Assembly (NCBI GenBank): GCA_001464815.1 | Contig: LNDW01000020.1 | Location: 1 to 64,000, forward strand | DNA from: Betaproteobacteria bacterium Ga0077527 | GTDB taxonomy: Bacteria > Pseudomonadota > Gammaproteobacteria > Burkholderiales > SG8-41 | Reading direction: 5' to 3' | DNA length: 64,000 nt | Shown here: piece after piece, positions 8,355 to 17,956 of the stretch | How positions within the stretch are numbered: the stretch's first letter is position 1 | Layout of the letters: every line of letters starts with the position of its first letter | The notes under the pieces: model-generated | Databases searched by the model: none | Seen by the model: only the letters and a program-made list of their open reading frames with translations | What the model was told of the DNA's origin: nothing | Translations under genes and position numbers: made by a program

Positions 8355-8846
8355 TCAGCCGTATTTGATATGTTGCGCCACACCGGGCGGCAGCCAGCTC
8401 TTGGCGCCCAGCCCCATCATTTCGAGCAGCGGCCGCAGCGTCGCTTCACGCCACACCGGCTGCGCCGGCAGCGTGGTGGCGCCGGCGCCGACCGCCAGCA
8501 AGGCCACCACCACCAACCCGCGCAGCACACCAAACAGTGCGCCGAGCAGGCGATCCTCGGTGCTGAGGCCGGAACTCTTGACCAGTTGCGACACCGCCAC
8601 CGCAACGAGACTCATCGCCAGCAGCACCGCGACGAACACCAGGACCGCGGCCACCATGCCCCGCAATTCTTCACCCGGAATCTCGTCCGGCATCCACACC
8701 GCCGCCTTGCCGCCGAACAGCCAGGCCACCACCCCTGCAATGATCCATGCAGCCAGCGCCAGCACTTCTCGCACCAGGCCGCGGATCACGCTCAGCAGCA
8801 CTGAGAAACCGATAATGACGAGAACCGCATGGTCAACAAGCGTCAT
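8355..8846 (-). CDS. cvpA: CvpA family inner membrane protein
   Basis: A 163-residue membrane protein with four predicted membrane helices: about residues 5-25 (VLVIIGFSVLLSVIRGLVRE), 28-45, 62-85 (VAAVLVFVAVLLAMSLVAVA) and 103-123 (LFGVLRGLVVVALLAVGAG). E. coli CvpA is needed for colicin V production and envelope homeostasis; its exact function is not settled. It sits directly before purF, its standard partner, and begins 2 bp after the end of the dedD locus. Confidence 0.92.
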   Translation of the reverse strand: MTLVDHAVLVIIGFSVLLSVIRGLVREVLALAAWIIAGVVAWLFGGKAAVWMPDEIPGEELRGMVAAVLVFVAVLLAMSLVAVAVSQLVKSSGLSTEDRLLGALFGVLRGLVVVALLAVGAGATTLPAQPVWREATLRPLLEMMGLGAKSWLPPGVAQHIKYG

Positions 8847-8848
8847 TG

Positions 8849-9549
8849 TCAGCGCGGCACAACCTTGCCGTCAAGCTGCAGTTTCTGCAGTTGCGGACGG
8901 ACCTTCTCGGCAGCTTCACGACTGGAATACGGCCCCACCCTGACCCGGGTCACCGGACCCTTCGCCGTCTGCACCACCTCGGTGTAGGCCTTCAGTCCGC
9001 CGCCGGCAATCTTTGCCTGCATTTCCTTCGCCTTCGCGGCATCGGACAGGGCCGCCACTTGGCAGCTTCCTTGGCTTTGGGTGTTTCGTTTTTTGCAGCC
9101 TTGGTTTCGACCGGCCTGGATTCCGCGGGCTTTGTTTCGGTCGCCTTGCTTTCAACAGGCTTGGTTTCCGCCGGTTTGGCTTCCGTCTTCACCTCGGGCT
9201 TGGCCTTGGCTTCGACTTTGGCTTCTGCCCCGGGCTCTGACTTCAACGGCGCAGCCGCAGTCACAGGCGGCACGACGTCGGACCTGGCTTCGACCTTGGG
9301 CGCGGATTTGGCTTCGGGTGCCACCACCACGGGCTCGGCCGGTATCAGCGGTGCCGGGGTCTTGGCTATCACACCGGCGTCCTGCGCCGGAATCTGGATG
9401 CTGATGCTTTGATTGGCCGGCCTGGGCTCGGAATCGAGGACCATCGGCAGCACCACTGCAACCGTGGTGACCAGCACCACCGCGCCCACCAGGCGGCGGC
9501 GCGCACGTTTCTTCAGTTGCAGTTCTTCGTCGCTGACGTTTCTCGCCAT
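8849..9549 (-). pseudogene. dedD: DedD-like SPOR-domain protein, split by a frameshift
   Basis: The locus codes for an inner-membrane cell-division protein in two frames. The 5' part (9549 to about 9060) gives MARNVSDEELQLKKRARRRL, one membrane helix (LVGAVVLVTTVAVVLPMVL) and a long Lys/Glu/Pro/Ala linker. The C-terminal SPOR domain (VAALSDAAKAKEMQAKIAGG to LDGKVVPR, ending 8849) is in another frame, entered near 9056-9060. SPOR domains bind denuded septal peptidoglycan and normally open with a strand like W/F-V-V-Q-V. Only the last V of that strand remains, so about ten bases, rather than a single base, appear to be missing. In this reading frame the product would end in Arg-rich nonsense at 8992. 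The gene may be broken in this strain, or this may be an assembly error. Confidence 0.8.
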
Positions 9550-9570
9550 GCCGATACGCTGATAACGAAG

Positions 9571-9583
9571 TAACCTGTTGATT
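9571..9583 (-). promoter_or_regulatory. IHF-like site (perfect WATCAANNNNTTR) with AT tract
   Basis: The minus strand reads AATCAACAGGTTA, a perfect IHF consensus, with a 17-bp almost pure A/T stretch on its 5' side (9584-9600). It lies in the 45-bp gap between folC and the dedD locus. The same stretch contains TATAAT on the minus strand, which could be a -10 box for dedD. Binding is inferred from sequence. Confidence 0.5.
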
Positions 9584-9594
9584 ATAAAGATATT

Positions 9595-10902
9595 TTATTC
9601 ATTTCCGCGATGCCGCAAAAAAGTCATCGCGGCAGCCACGGTCAGGAACGAACCGAAGGCGAGGATTCTATCACCACCACCCGCAAGCCGGGTCGCCTGC
9701 TGGCAGGCACTTTCAATGCTGGCGCAGGCCTCGACGGGTGCGGTAACCCCGGCCTCACGCAAAGCCCCCAACAAAGTTTCGACATCACTGCCGCGAGGAC
9801 CGGGCAGCGGCGCGACAAACCAGTGGTCAATGTGACCTCTAAGGGAGCGCACGACACCGGCCACATCCTTGTCCGCGAGCATCGAGAACACCGCCAGCGT
9901 GCGCGGATAACCGGTCATCTGCACCAGGTTCAGCGCCAGTGCCTGTGCTGCATGCGGGTTATGCGCAACATCGAGCACGATCACCGGCCTGCCAGGCAAC
10001 ACCTGGAAACGGCCGGGATTTTCGACATGGACCAGGCCGGCGCGGATCGCACCGGCACTGACCGGCAGGCGCTCATGCAGCAGGTCCAGCGCGGCAATCG
10101 CGGCGCTGGCATTGACGAGTTGCATTGCGCCACGCAGTGCCGGCGGCGGCAGACCGTGACGCGCCCCGCGCGGCCCCCGGTAATGCCATTGCTGCGGTTC
10201 GGTGGTGTAACTGAAATCCCGGCCGATCAGCAGCAGCGGCGCGCCTGTCGCAGCCGCATGTTCAATCACCGTTGATGGCGGATCAGCATCGGCACAGACC
10301 GCAGGCCGCCCGGGACGAAAAATATGCGCTTTTTCCCAGCCGATTTTTTCGCGCGTATCTCCCAGATATTCCATGTGATCGATGCCGACACTGACCAATA
10401 TGGCGACATCGGCATCAAATGCATTGACCGCATCGAGCCGGCCGCCGAGTCCGATCTCGAGCACCGCGGCATCGACACGGCTTTCGACAAACAGCCACAA
10501 CGCGGCCAGTGTGCCGAATTCGAAATAGGTCAAAGGCAGGCCAAGCGCGGCACGCGCGGCCTCCACCGCGGCGAAGGCACGCACGAGGTCTGCATCCTCG
10601 GCATCACGTCCGCCGATGCGCACCCTTTCGTTGTAATGCAGGAGATGCGGCGAAGTGTAGGTGCCGACCCGGTATCCGGCCTGTTGCAGGATGGCGTCGA
10701 GGATGCGGCAGGTCGAACCCTTGCCATTGGTGCCGCCAACGGTGATCAGCGGAAATGACGGTTTGAGGCCCATGGCATCGCGCACCGCGATGACCCGGTC
10801 CAGCTCCATCGCAATTGCCGCCGGATGCTGGCGTTCAATGTGGGAGAGCCAGTCAGGCAGTGTCAGTGGTGCGTGAACTGGCTCGGACACGGTTGATGGC
10901 AT
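9595..10902 (-). CDS. folC: Bifunctional dihydrofolate synthase / folylpolyglutamate synthase
   Basis: Adds glutamate to dihydropteroate and then to tetrahydrofolate in the cytoplasm. The 435-residue protein carries the ATP loop TVGGTNGKGSTCRILD near residue 50, the YTSPHLLHYNERVRI folate segment, LEIGLGGRLDAVN, and the C-domain stretch DVAHNPHAAQAL. The start is ATG 10902 (MPSTVSEP); an upstream in-frame extension is Arg/Cys-rich and not plausible. It follows accD by 31 nt in the usual accD-folC-dedD-cvpA-purF order. Confidence 0.95.
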   Translation of the reverse strand: MPSTVSEPVHAPLTLPDWLSHIERQHPAAIAMELDRVIAVRDAMGLKPSFPLITVGGTNGKGSTCRILDAILQQAGYRVGTYTSPHLLHYNERVRIGGRDAEDADLVRAFAAVEAARAALGLPLTYFEFGTLAALWLFVESRVDAAVLEIGLGGRLDAVNAFDADVAILVSVGIDHMEYLGDTREKIGWEKAHIFRPGRPAVCADADPPSTVIEHAAATGAPLLLIGRDFSYTTEPQQWHYRGPRGARHGLPPPALRGAMQLVNASAAIAALDLLHERLPVSAGAIRAGLVHVENPGRFQVLPGRPVIVLDVAHNPHAAQALALNLVQMTGYPRTLAVFSMLADKDVAGVVRSLRGHIDHWFVAPLPGPRGSDVETLLGALREAGVTAPVEACASIESACQQATRLAGGGDRILAFGSFLTVAAAMTFLRHRGNE

Positions 10903-10933
10903 GACAAAACCGGCGCCACCGCGCCGTGGACGG

Positions 10934-11803
10934 TCAGGCGGCTGGCGCCTGCTGCCGGAGCAGCAGCGCAAGCAGCCGCGCCAGCGCATCACGCATCTGG
11001 CGGCGGTCGACGATCATGTCGATGGCGCCCTTCTGCAGCAGGAATTCCGCGCGCTGGAAACCTTCGGGCAGGGTTTCACGCACGGTCTGCTCGATCACCC
11101 GCGGCCCGGCGAAGCCGACCAGCGCATTGGGTTCGGCAATCACCACATCACCGATCATCGCAAAACTCGCGGACACACCGCCCATCGTCGGATCAGTCAG
11201 CACCGAGATGAACGGCAGCCGGTCCTCACCAAGTCGGGTCAGTGCGGCGCAGGTCTTCGACATCTGCAGCAGCGAGAACAGGCCTTCCTGCATGCGTGCG
11301 CCGCCAGTCGCGGTGAAACAGATGAAGGGCAGTCGCTGCTCGACGCAGACCTGCACGCCACGAACAAAACGCTCACCAACCACGGAGCCCATCGAACCGC
11401 CGAGAAAACCGAATTCAAAGGCCGCGGCAACCACCTGGATTTCCTTGACAGCCCCCTGCATCACCACCAGCGCGTCCTCCTCGCCGGTTTCGTCACGGGC
11501 GGCCGCAAGCCGGTCGGAATAACGTTTGCTGTCGCGAAACTTCAGGCTGTCCACCGAAGTGACCTCAGCGCCGATTTCGTAACGGCCCTCGGTATCGAGC
11601 AGCCAGTCGAGTCGTTCACGCGCAGAAATGCGGTTGTGGTGGCCGCACTTGGGACAGACAAACAGGTTTTTCTCAAGGTCAGTGCGGTAAAGCACGGCCT
11701 CGCATGAATCACATTTGCTCCACAGCCCTTCGGGAACCGCTTTTTTCTGGGCACCGGCATCGCGCTTGATGCGTGGCGGCAGCAGTTTCTGCAGCCAGCT
11801 CAT
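10934..11803 (-). CDS. accD: Acetyl-CoA carboxylase carboxyltransferase beta subunit
   Basis: With AccA it transfers the carboxyl group from biotin carboxyl carrier protein to acetyl-CoA, giving malonyl-CoA. The 289-residue protein has the N-terminal zinc finger CDSC...CPKC (about residues 32-54) and the crotonase-type core with [12 protein letters not shown] and [20 protein letters not shown]. The start overlaps the trpA stop by 4 nt (11800-11803), suggesting coupled translation within the trp-acc-fol run, as in other betaproteobacteria. Confidence 0.97.
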   Translation of the reverse strand: MSWLQKLLPPRIKRDAGAQKKAVPEGLWSKCDSCEAVLYRTDLEKNLFVCPKCGHHNRISARERLDWLLDTEGRYEIGAEVTSVDSLKFRDSKRYSDRLAAARDETGEEDALVVMQGAVKEIQVVAAAFEFGFLGGSMGSVVGERFVRGVQVCVEQRLPFICFTATGGARMQEGLFSLLQMSKTCAALTRLGEDRLPFISVLTDPTMGGVSASFAMIGDVVIAEPNALVGFAGPRVIEQTVRETLPEGFQRAEFLLQKGAIDMIVDRRQMRDALARLLALLLRQQAPAA

Positions 11804-12606
11804 GCCGCCTTCGCCCGGTCCATCGCGGCACGGATGCCGGACATGAAGCCCTGCGCCTTGGCCGCAGCCCGCAGCGGATCATCCTCCAACTCCTGCACCA
11901 GGCGACTGCCGATCACCACTGCATCGGACACCTGCGCCACCGCTCGCGCCGTCTCACCATCGCGGATGCCGAAACCCACACCCACCGGCAACTTGGTGAA
12001 GCTGCGGATATGTTTCAGCCGCCTGGCAACCTCGGCGGTATCGATGTTGGCGGCACCTGTCACACCCTTCAGGGACACGTAGTAGAGATAACCGCGGCCA
12101 AGCTCCGCGAATTCGCGCAGCCGGTCATCCGATGTCGTCGGCGACAGCAGAAACACCGTATCGAGGCCGACACCATCAAGGATACCGACCAGCTTCTGCG
12201 CCTCTTCCGGCGGGTAATCCACGACCAGCACACCATCGACGCCGGCGACCTTGGCGGCCTGCGCGAATTTTTCCTCGCCCATGGCCTCGATCGGATTTGC
12301 GTAACCCATCAGCACCACCGGTGTGCCGCTGTTGGTCTGACGGAACTCGGCAACCCAGCCCAGCACGTCACGCAGCGATACGCCATGCCTAAGTGCTCGC
12401 TCGCTGGAACGCTGGATCACCGGGCCGTCGGCCATCGGGTCCGAGAACGGCACACCGAGTTCGATGATGTCCGCGCCACCGGCCACCAGCGCGTGCATCA
12501 CCGGCACGCAACTTGAGGGATCGGGATCACCCGCGGTGAAAAAGGGTATCAGTGCCTTGCGGCCCTGCTGTTCGAGTCTGGCAAAAGTATCTGAAATGCG
12601 GGACAT
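11800..12606 (-). CDS. trpA: Tryptophan synthase alpha subunit
   Basis: Cleaves indole-3-glycerol phosphate to indole and glyceraldehyde 3-phosphate and passes indole to TrpB. The 268-residue protein shows the TrpA motif [20 protein letters not shown] with the catalytic Glu just before it (IIELG) and the catalytic Asp in VDYPPEE. Glycine-rich phosphate loops [10 protein letters not shown] and VIGSRLVQ follow. The start is ATG 12606 ([11 protein letters not shown]). It is 15 nt after trpB. Confidence 0.97.
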   Translation of the reverse strand: MSRISDTFARLEQQGRKALIPFFTAGDPDPSSCVPVMHALVAGGADIIELGVPFSDPMADGPVIQRSSERALRHGVSLRDVLGWVAEFRQTNSGTPVVLMGYANPIEAMGEEKFAQAAKVAGVDGVLVVDYPPEEAQKLVGILDGVGLDTVFLLSPTTSDDRLREFAELGRGYLYYVSLKGVTGAANIDTAEVARRLKHIRSFTKLPVGVGFGIRDGETARAVAQVSDAVVIGSRLVQELEDDPLRAAAKAQGFMSGIRAAMDRAKAA

Positions 12607-12621
12607 GAATCGCAATCCGTA

Positions 12622-13821
12622 TCAGAGCTTGAGGCCGGACTTCTCGCCGACAGTATGCATATCCTTGTCGCCGCGACCGGAAAGATTGACCAGCAGGATT
12701 TGATCCTTGTGCATACGCGGCGCAATTTTCGCGGCATAGGCCAGCGCATGGCTCGACTCCAGCGCCGGAATGATGCCCTCAAGCCGGCACAGCTTGTGGA
12801 AAGCCTCCAGAGCCTCGTCGTCGGTGATCGCGACATACTCGGCGCGGCCGCTGTCCTTCAGCCAGGCATGTTCGGGGCCGACGCCGGGATAATCGAGGCC
12901 GGCGGAAATCGAATGGGTCTCGATGATCTGGCCGTTGTCATCCTGAAGCAGATAGGTGCGGTTGCCATGCAGCACGCCGGAGCGGCCGGCGCACAGTGTC
13001 GCAGAATGTTTGCCGGTCTCGATGCCGAAGCCCGCCGCTTCCACGCCAATGAGGCGCACCGACTCATCGTTGATGTAGGGATGAAAAATACCGATAGCAT
13101 TGGAACCGCCACCAACACATGCAAGCACGGCATCGGGCTGGCGACCGGTCATCTGCGGCATTTGCTCGCGCGCCTCCTTGCCAATCACCGACTGGAAGTC
13201 GCGCACCATCATCGGATAGGGATGCGGTCCGGCAACGGTGCCGATGATGTAAAAGGTGTTCTCGACGTTGGTGACCCAGTCGCGCATCGCCTCGTTCAGC
13301 GCATCCTTCAGCGTCTTCGAGCCGGATTCCACCGGCACCAGGGTTGCGCCGAGCAGCTTCATGCGATAGACGTTCTGCGCCTGGCGCTTGACGTCTTCCG
13401 AACCCATGTAGACCACGCACTCCATGCCGTAACGCGCGGCTATCGTTGCCGTCGCGACACCATGCTGTCCGGCACCGGTCTCGGCGATCACCCTCGGCTT
13501 GCCGAGGTGGCGCGCGAGCAGCGCCTGACCGATCACGTTGTTGATCTTGTGCGCGCCGGTGTGATTGAGGTCTTCGCGCTTCAGATAAACCTGGGCACCG
13601 CCGAAATGTTCAGACCAACGCCGGGCGTGGTAAATCGGGCTGGGACGGCCGACATAATGCTTCAGCTCATATTCGAATTCGGCACGAAAAGCAGGATCGT
13701 CCTTGAACTTCGCGTAGGCGGCCTTCAGGTCTTCCAGCGCCGAGATCAGCGTCTCCGAAACAAACACGCCGCCGTACGGCCCGAAATGGCCCCTGGCATC
13801 CGGCAAGTCATACATCTGCAT
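12622..13821 (-). CDS. trpB: Tryptophan synthase beta subunit
   Basis: PLP enzyme that condenses indole with serine. The 399-residue protein has the Schiff-base lysine in [15 protein letters not shown], the PLP phosphate loop [11 protein letters not shown] and the usual opening [21 protein letters not shown] chose ATG 13821 (MQMYDLP), which has a GGAG ribosome site 7 nt upstream; ATG 13815 is possible. It overlaps the end of trpF by 14 nt, so trpF and trpB are probably translated in a coupled manner. Confidence 0.97.
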   Translation of the reverse strand: MQMYDLPDARGHFGPYGGVFVSETLISALEDLKAAYAKFKDDPAFRAEFEYELKHYVGRPSPIYHARRWSEHFGGAQVYLKREDLNHTGAHKINNVIGQALLARHLGKPRVIAETGAGQHGVATATIAARYGMECVVYMGSEDVKRQAQNVYRMKLLGATLVPVESGSKTLKDALNEAMRDWVTNVENTFYIIGTVAGPHPYPMMVRDFQSVIGKEAREQMPQMTGRQPDAVLACVGGGSNAIGIFHPYINDESVRLIGVEAAGFGIETGKHSATLCAGRSGVLHGNRTYLLQDDNGQIIETHSISAGLDYPGVGPEHAWLKDSGRAEYVAITDDEALEAFHKLCRLEGIIPALESSHALAYAAKIAPRMHKDQILLVNLSGRGDKDMHTVGEKSGLKL

Positions 13822-14440
13822 TTCGTACTCCGTTGATGAACTGCTCGATCTTAACGGCATCCTTGACGCCCTTGGCCGACTCCACCCCGCTGGATACATC
13901 CACCGCCCACGGCCGCACTGCACGCACCGCGGTTTCGATGTTGCCGGAATCAAGCCCACCCGACAGCACCACCGGCAGTGGCAGTTGCCGGGGAATCAGC
14001 GACCAGTCGAAAGTGGCGCCAGTACCGCCGCGCACACCCTCAACAAAAGCATCCAGCAACAGACCGCTTGAATGGCGAAAATCCTTGGCGCATTGTAACA
14101 AATCGACCCCTGCCCTGACCCGCAGCGCCTTCAGGAAAGGCCGGTCAAATCCGCTACAGAACCGCGGCGTTTCGTCACCATGGAACTGCAACACCTGCAG
14201 CGGCACCGCAGCGAGCACATCACGCACTTCAGCAGCCGCGGCGTTGACGAAGAGGCCCACTGTGGTCACAAACGGCGGCAGTGCATCGACGATGGCGCGA
14301 GCCTGCACCGGCGTCACCGCCCTCGGGCTCGGCGCGTAAAACACCAGTCCCACCGCATCAGCGCCAAGCCGTGCTGCGGTCAGTCCGTCCTCAACCCGGG
14401 TAATGCCGCAAATTTTGATCCGTGTTCTCGTCTTGCTCAT
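13808..14440 (-). CDS. trpF: Phosphoribosylanthranilate isomerase
   Basis: Isomerises N-(5-phosphoribosyl)anthranilate in tryptophan synthesis. A 210-residue TIM barrel with the catalytic Cys in RIKICGITR near the N-terminus, the catalytic Asp region [20 protein letters not shown], and the phosphate-binding end LSGGLDSGN ... VDVSSGVES. The start is ATG 14440, which overlaps the truA stop by 4 nt. The stand-alone trpF beside truA and trpBA is the betaproteobacterial arrangement; trpE, trpD and trpC are not in this window. Confidence 0.96.
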   Translation of the reverse strand: MSKTRTRIKICGITRVEDGLTAARLGADAVGLVFYAPSPRAVTPVQARAIVDALPPFVTTVGLFVNAAAAEVRDVLAAVPLQVLQFHGDETPRFCSGFDRPFLKALRVRAGVDLLQCAKDFRHSSGLLLDAFVEGVRGGTGATFDWSLIPRQLPLPVVLSGGLDSGNIETAVRAVRPWAVDVSSGVESAKGVKDAVKIEQFINGVRNADV

Positions 14441-15249
14441 TGCCCACTCATTTCGGCAGATCCAATGCCGGCAAAGGACAGCGCGCCCTGCCGCGGCTTC
14501 GGTAAATCCCATGCATCGTCGTAATCGACGCGCATCAGATACAACCCGGAGGCATCAAAAGTCGGTGCGGCCAGCCTGCGGTCACGCCCCTGCAGCACCT
14601 CAGCCAGCCATTGCGGCGTGTGTTTGCCCTTGCCCACATACACGAGGCTGCCAACCAGATTGCGCACCATGTGATGCAAAAAGGCGTTGGCGCGGAGATC
14701 GAATACCAGGTAACGGCCGCTGACGCTGATCGACAACTCATGCATCGTACGCACCGGGGACTTCGCCTGGCATTCGGCGGAACGGAAGGCACTGAAGTCA
14801 TGCTCGCCGGCAAGGCAGGCCGCGGCCTCGCGCATGCGTTCGACATCAAGGACACCGTGATACCAGCCGACACGCCCCTGATCTGCAGCAGGTCTCACCG
14901 CATCATTGAGCAGCACGTAGCGATAGCTGCGCATGCGCGCTGAAAACCGCGCATGAAAAGTTTCATCGACCGGCTGCGCCCAGGTCACTGCGACCGCAGG
15001 TGGCAGCAGCGCATTGACGCCGCGCACCCAGGCACTCCGGGGCCTTTCAACGGCGCAGTCGAAATGCACCACCTGACCCAGCGCATGCACTCCGGCGTCG
15101 GTGCGGCCGGCACAGATGGTATCGACCGGTACACCGGCGATGGCCGAACAGGCCGCCTCCAGGCGGTCCTGTATCGAGCAGGCTGCGGGCTGGGTCTGCC
15201 AGCCACAGAAGCCGCTGCCGTCGTACTCGATACCCAGCGCTATTCTCAT
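14437..15249 (-). CDS. truA: tRNA pseudouridine(38-40) synthase
   Basis: Converts uridines 38-40 in the anticodon stem of several tRNAs to pseudouridine. The 270-residue protein has the catalytic aspartate motif [19 protein letters not shown], the opening [17 protein letters not shown], and [19 protein letters not shown] in the C-terminal half. The start is ATG 15249; a TTG one codon upstream is less likely. It lies after fimV, separated by a clear intrinsic terminator, so it may have its own promoter in the 90-bp gap. Confidence 0.96.
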   Translation of the reverse strand: MRIALGIEYDGSGFCGWQTQPAACSIQDRLEAACSAIAGVPVDTICAGRTDAGVHALGQVVHFDCAVERPRSAWVRGVNALLPPAVAVTWAQPVDETFHARFSARMRSYRYVLLNDAVRPAADQGRVGWYHGVLDVERMREAAACLAGEHDFSAFRSAECQAKSPVRTMHELSISVSGRYLVFDLRANAFLHHMVRNLVGSLVYVGKGKHTPQWLAEVLQGRDRRLAAPTFDASGLYLMRVDYDDAWDLPKPRQGALSFAGIGSAEMSGQ

Positions 15250-15279
15250 CAATTATCCTCAGGCGCCGCAAAAGCGCGC

Positions 15280-15316
15280 CACAAAAAACAAACCGCGGCA
15301 GGGGCGCTGCCGCGGT
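15280..15316 (-). terminator. Intrinsic terminator after fimV
   Basis: On the minus strand a 9-bp GC stem, ACCGCGGCA (15316-15308) with TGCCGCGGT (15300-15292), is followed by TTGTTTTTTG. It lies 23 nt past the fimV stop and should end the fimV transcript before truA. Confidence 0.88.
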
Positions 15317-15338
15317 CGTTGTTCCGAAACCAATCCGG

Positions 15339-17786
15339 TCAGCCCAGCGAACTCAGCAGCTTCTGCGCCTGGTCCTTCTGTTCGTTATCACCTTCCTTGA
15401 TGACTTCCTGCAGGATTTCGCGTGCACCCTCATTGTCGCCCATCTCCTGGTAGGCCTTGGCCAGATCAAACTTCTGCTGGACGTCATACCAGTGCCCGCT
15501 CTTCTCGGCAGCCGGAACCGCCGAAGTGGCAGGCTCGTCGAGATTGATGTTCAGGTCGCCGACGTCGATCTTGAAATCAAGGCCGCCATCCGCCGCAGGG
15601 GCGGCAGGTTCGGCTGGAGCCGCTGCAGCCGGCGTGTCCAACGCGGGCAAATCAAAGTTGAAATCGATCGCGGCCGGCTCGCTGCTCGCTACGGACGGCA
15701 TGTCGAGTGAGATGTCCGGAGCCGCTTCCGTGGCTGGCGCATCGAGATTGAAATCCGGCACCATCGGCTCGGCAGGCGCGATACCCGCATCCGCGGCGGA
15801 GGCCATATCCTGCAGACCGCCGATCTCGGTGGACTGGCCCGCATCACTCTCCAGTTGAATGTCCGGCGTCGCGGCCGAATCACCACCCAGATCAAAGTCG
15901 AGATCCGTGGCAACCGCCTCACTGCCGGCTGCTGCCGGAGCGGCATCCCTGCCGGCTTCGTACAGCGTGTTTGCAGGATCCATCGCGTAACCGAGCCCGG
16001 CAACCTTGGTCCAGTTGTCTCCCGCTCCGCCACTCAAGTCATGCAGAGACTGCGCAACCGGCGCGAACGAGGCCGCATCCCCGCGGTTGGCATAAATCTC
16101 GGCAAGCTTGGCCTGAACGTCTTCGCGGGCGGGATTCTGCGCCATCGCCTCCTTGAGAATTTCCTCGGCCTGGCCATCACGACCGTAGGCGATGTAAACC
16201 TCGGCCTCCTGTACCGGGTCAACATCCTCGCTGGCTGCTTCGGCCGCAGGCACCTCGGCAACGGCATCCCCTGCAGCGGCAACTGCTGCAGCACCGGCCA
16301 TCACCGGCATTACCGGTTCAACGTCATCCTGTCCTGCTGCACCACGCGCGCGACGGCGGCGCAGCGCGGCAATGCCGATACCCCCCACCAGCAAGGCACC
16401 CAAACCACCACCGACCAGCGGCAGGTTTTCCATCACCACGTCCATCAGCTCCGGCTCCGGCGGCGGAGGTGGCGGCGCAACCGGCTTCGGCGCGGGCTTT
16501 TGTGCCGGCTTGGCTTCAGCCACCGGCTGTGTTTCGGCAGGCGCGCTCGCGTCCTTGGCTGGCGCGGCCGGGGTATCGGCAGGTTTTGTGTCCACAACCG
16601 GAGCCGGTGCGGCCGCGGGTTGTGCAGCTTCGGTCTTCGCCGGCTCGGGCTTGGCCGGCGCTTTTGCGGCATCGGCCTTCTGCTGTGCCGCTGCCATGCC
16701 ACCGCTCTTCAGCTCAACCAGCTTCTGCGTATCCTTGATGGTTTTTTCAAGCAGCGCGATGCGCTCGTTGGCTTCGGCCAGTTCCTTGTTGCGCGCCACC
16801 AGTTCTTCCTGCAGGGCACGGGCCTTGTCACCACCAGTAAGCGCTTTGCCGCCGGGACCGGGTTCACCTTTGGAAAGCTTCACCACGTCCTTGCCGCCGC
16901 TGGCCGCCGGGTCTTCGACCTTGGCGGTGATACGTCCACGGGAAGTGCTCCCACCTTCCGGCACGGCAGTGGCCTGATCAGCCACACGTCCGCTGTAGGC
17001 GCGCCAGTCAGCGACCTGGGTCTTGTATTCCTTGACAGCATCGCCCTGTGAAATCGCCGCCAGGTCCTGAGCATCAGGCACACGCAGGATTTTCCCCGAC
17101 TTCACCAGATTCATGTTCTTGTTGATGAAGGCATCGGGATTGCTGCGGTACAGGCCCACCATCATCTGCTCCAGGGACACGCCCTCTGGCTTCAGAGTGG
17201 CGGCAATCCTGCCCAAAGTCTCGCCTTTGCCGATGGGGCCGTATTCCTGTGCCTTGCCGCCTGCAACGGGTGCGCCGCGGATCGGTTTCGCTGCGGGGGG
17301 CGGCACCACGGGAGCGGCGGCGGGCTGGGCCGGTGCCGCGACCGGGCGCGCCGGCGCTGCTGGTGCTGCGACGACGGGTGCAGCCGGATAACCCGGCGGA
17401 TCAAGCAACACGGTGTATTCACGGGTGAGGCGTGAGCCGCCACCGGAGAGTTCGATCAGCAGATCAACAAAGGGCTCGTTGACCGGACGGGTGCCGATGA
17501 CCCTGATGAAATACTGGCCATCAGGACGACGCTCGATGGCGAGCTTGATGCCAGTCAGGGCACTGTTGTACTGGAGATTGGCCTGCTGGTAGGCGTCGGG
17601 GCTGGCGAGACGGGCGGCCAGCGTAGGCGCTTCATCGGCGCGCACGGAAACCAGATCGATTTCCACATTCAGCGGCTGGCCAATATTGGACTGAACGGTG
17701 AGCCGGCCGAAACCCGCCGCACTCGCAAACGTCGGCACCAGCAGCAGCGCCAGGAACAGCGCCTTGCCTAGAGAGATTGTGCGCAC
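15339..17786 (-). CDS. fimV: FimV/HubP-type polar hub protein with LysM domain
   Basis: An 815-residue inner-membrane protein. FimV organises the cell pole and is needed for type IV pilus assembly and twitching in relatives. In order: signal peptide (about 1-23), the conserved FimV N-terminal domain (AGFGRLTVQSNIGQPLNVEI), a Pro/Ala-rich spacer, a LysM-like peptidoglycan-binding segment (YGPIGKGETLGRIAATLK, about 185-240), a coiled coil (RALQEELVARNKELAEANER), a Pro/Ala/Lys region, one membrane helix (LPLVGGGLGALLVGGIGIAA) and an acidic cytoplasmic tail ending in the FimV C-terminal repeat (KFDLAKAYQEMGDNEGAREI). Located between asd and truA as in other betaproteobacteria. Confidence 0.92.
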   Translation of the reverse strand: MRTISLGKALFLALLLVPTFASAAGFGRLTVQSNIGQPLNVEIDLVSVRADEAPTLAARLASPDAYQQANLQYNSALTGIKLAIERRPDGQYFIRVIGTRPVNEPFVDLLIELSGGGSRLTREYTVLLDPPGYPAAPVVAAPAAPARPVAAPAQPAAAPVVPPPAAKPIRGAPVAGGKAQEYGPIGKGETLGRIAATLKPEGVSLEQMMVGLYRSNPDAFINKNMNLVKSGKILRVPDAQDLAAISQGDAVKEYKTQVADWRAYSGRVADQATAVPEGGSTSRGRITAKVEDPAASGGKDVVKLSKGEPGPGGKALTGGDKARALQEELVARNKELAEANERIALLEKTIKDTQKLVELKSGGMAAAQQKADAAKAPAKPEPAKTEAAQPAAAPAPVVDTKPADTPAAPAKDASAPAETQPVAEAKPAQKPAPKPVAPPPPPPEPELMDVVMENLPLVGGGLGALLVGGIGIAALRRRRARGAAGQDDVEPVMPVMAGAAAVAAAGDAVAEVPAAEAASEDVDPVQEAEVYIAYGRDGQAEEILKEAMAQNPAREDVQAKLAEIYANRGDAASFAPVAQSLHDLSGGAGDNWTKVAGLGYAMDPANTLYEAGRDAAPAAAGSEAVATDLDFDLGGDSAATPDIQLESDAGQSTEIGGLQDMASAADAGIAPAEPMVPDFNLDAPATEAAPDISLDMPSVASSEPAAIDFNFDLPALDTPAAAAPAEPAAPAADGGLDFKIDVGDLNINLDEPATSAVPAAEKSGHWYDVQQKFDLAKAYQEMGDNEGAREILQEVIKEGDNEQKDQAQKLLSSLG

Positions 17787-17827
17787 AACGGCTCCCGAAT
17801 CGTATTTTTATGAGACAACAAAGTTAG

Positions 17828-17840
17828 CATCAATCAGTTA
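17828..17840 (+). promoter_or_regulatory. IHF-like site (one mismatch) in the fimV upstream region
   Basis: CATCAATCAGTTA matches the IHF consensus at every position except the first base (C in place of A/T). TATTTTTA lies about 20 bp to its 5' side (17804-17811). It is in the 170-bp gap between asd and fimV, 42 bp upstream of the fimV start. Nothing else was recognised in that gap except a GGCGCT/AGCGCC hairpin at 17923-17947 with no U tract. Confidence 0.35.
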
Positions 17841-17956
17841 GCCATGCAAGCTAAGGCCAGTTCGAATCTAACCGGCCAACCCTTTGGTTTTAAAGGGAAT
17901 TTCGTGATTTTTGCCGCATTTTGGCGCTCCCGCGAACCGGTAGCGCCGAAGCAACA

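Noticed and set aside
15855..17051. 398-residue plus-strand frame opposite fimV
   Set aside because: Arg/Gly/Cys-rich antisense translation of a Pro/Ala-rich linker; not protein-like.
17923..17947. GGCGCT/AGCGCC hairpin after asd as a terminator
   Set aside because: No U tract follows on either strand.
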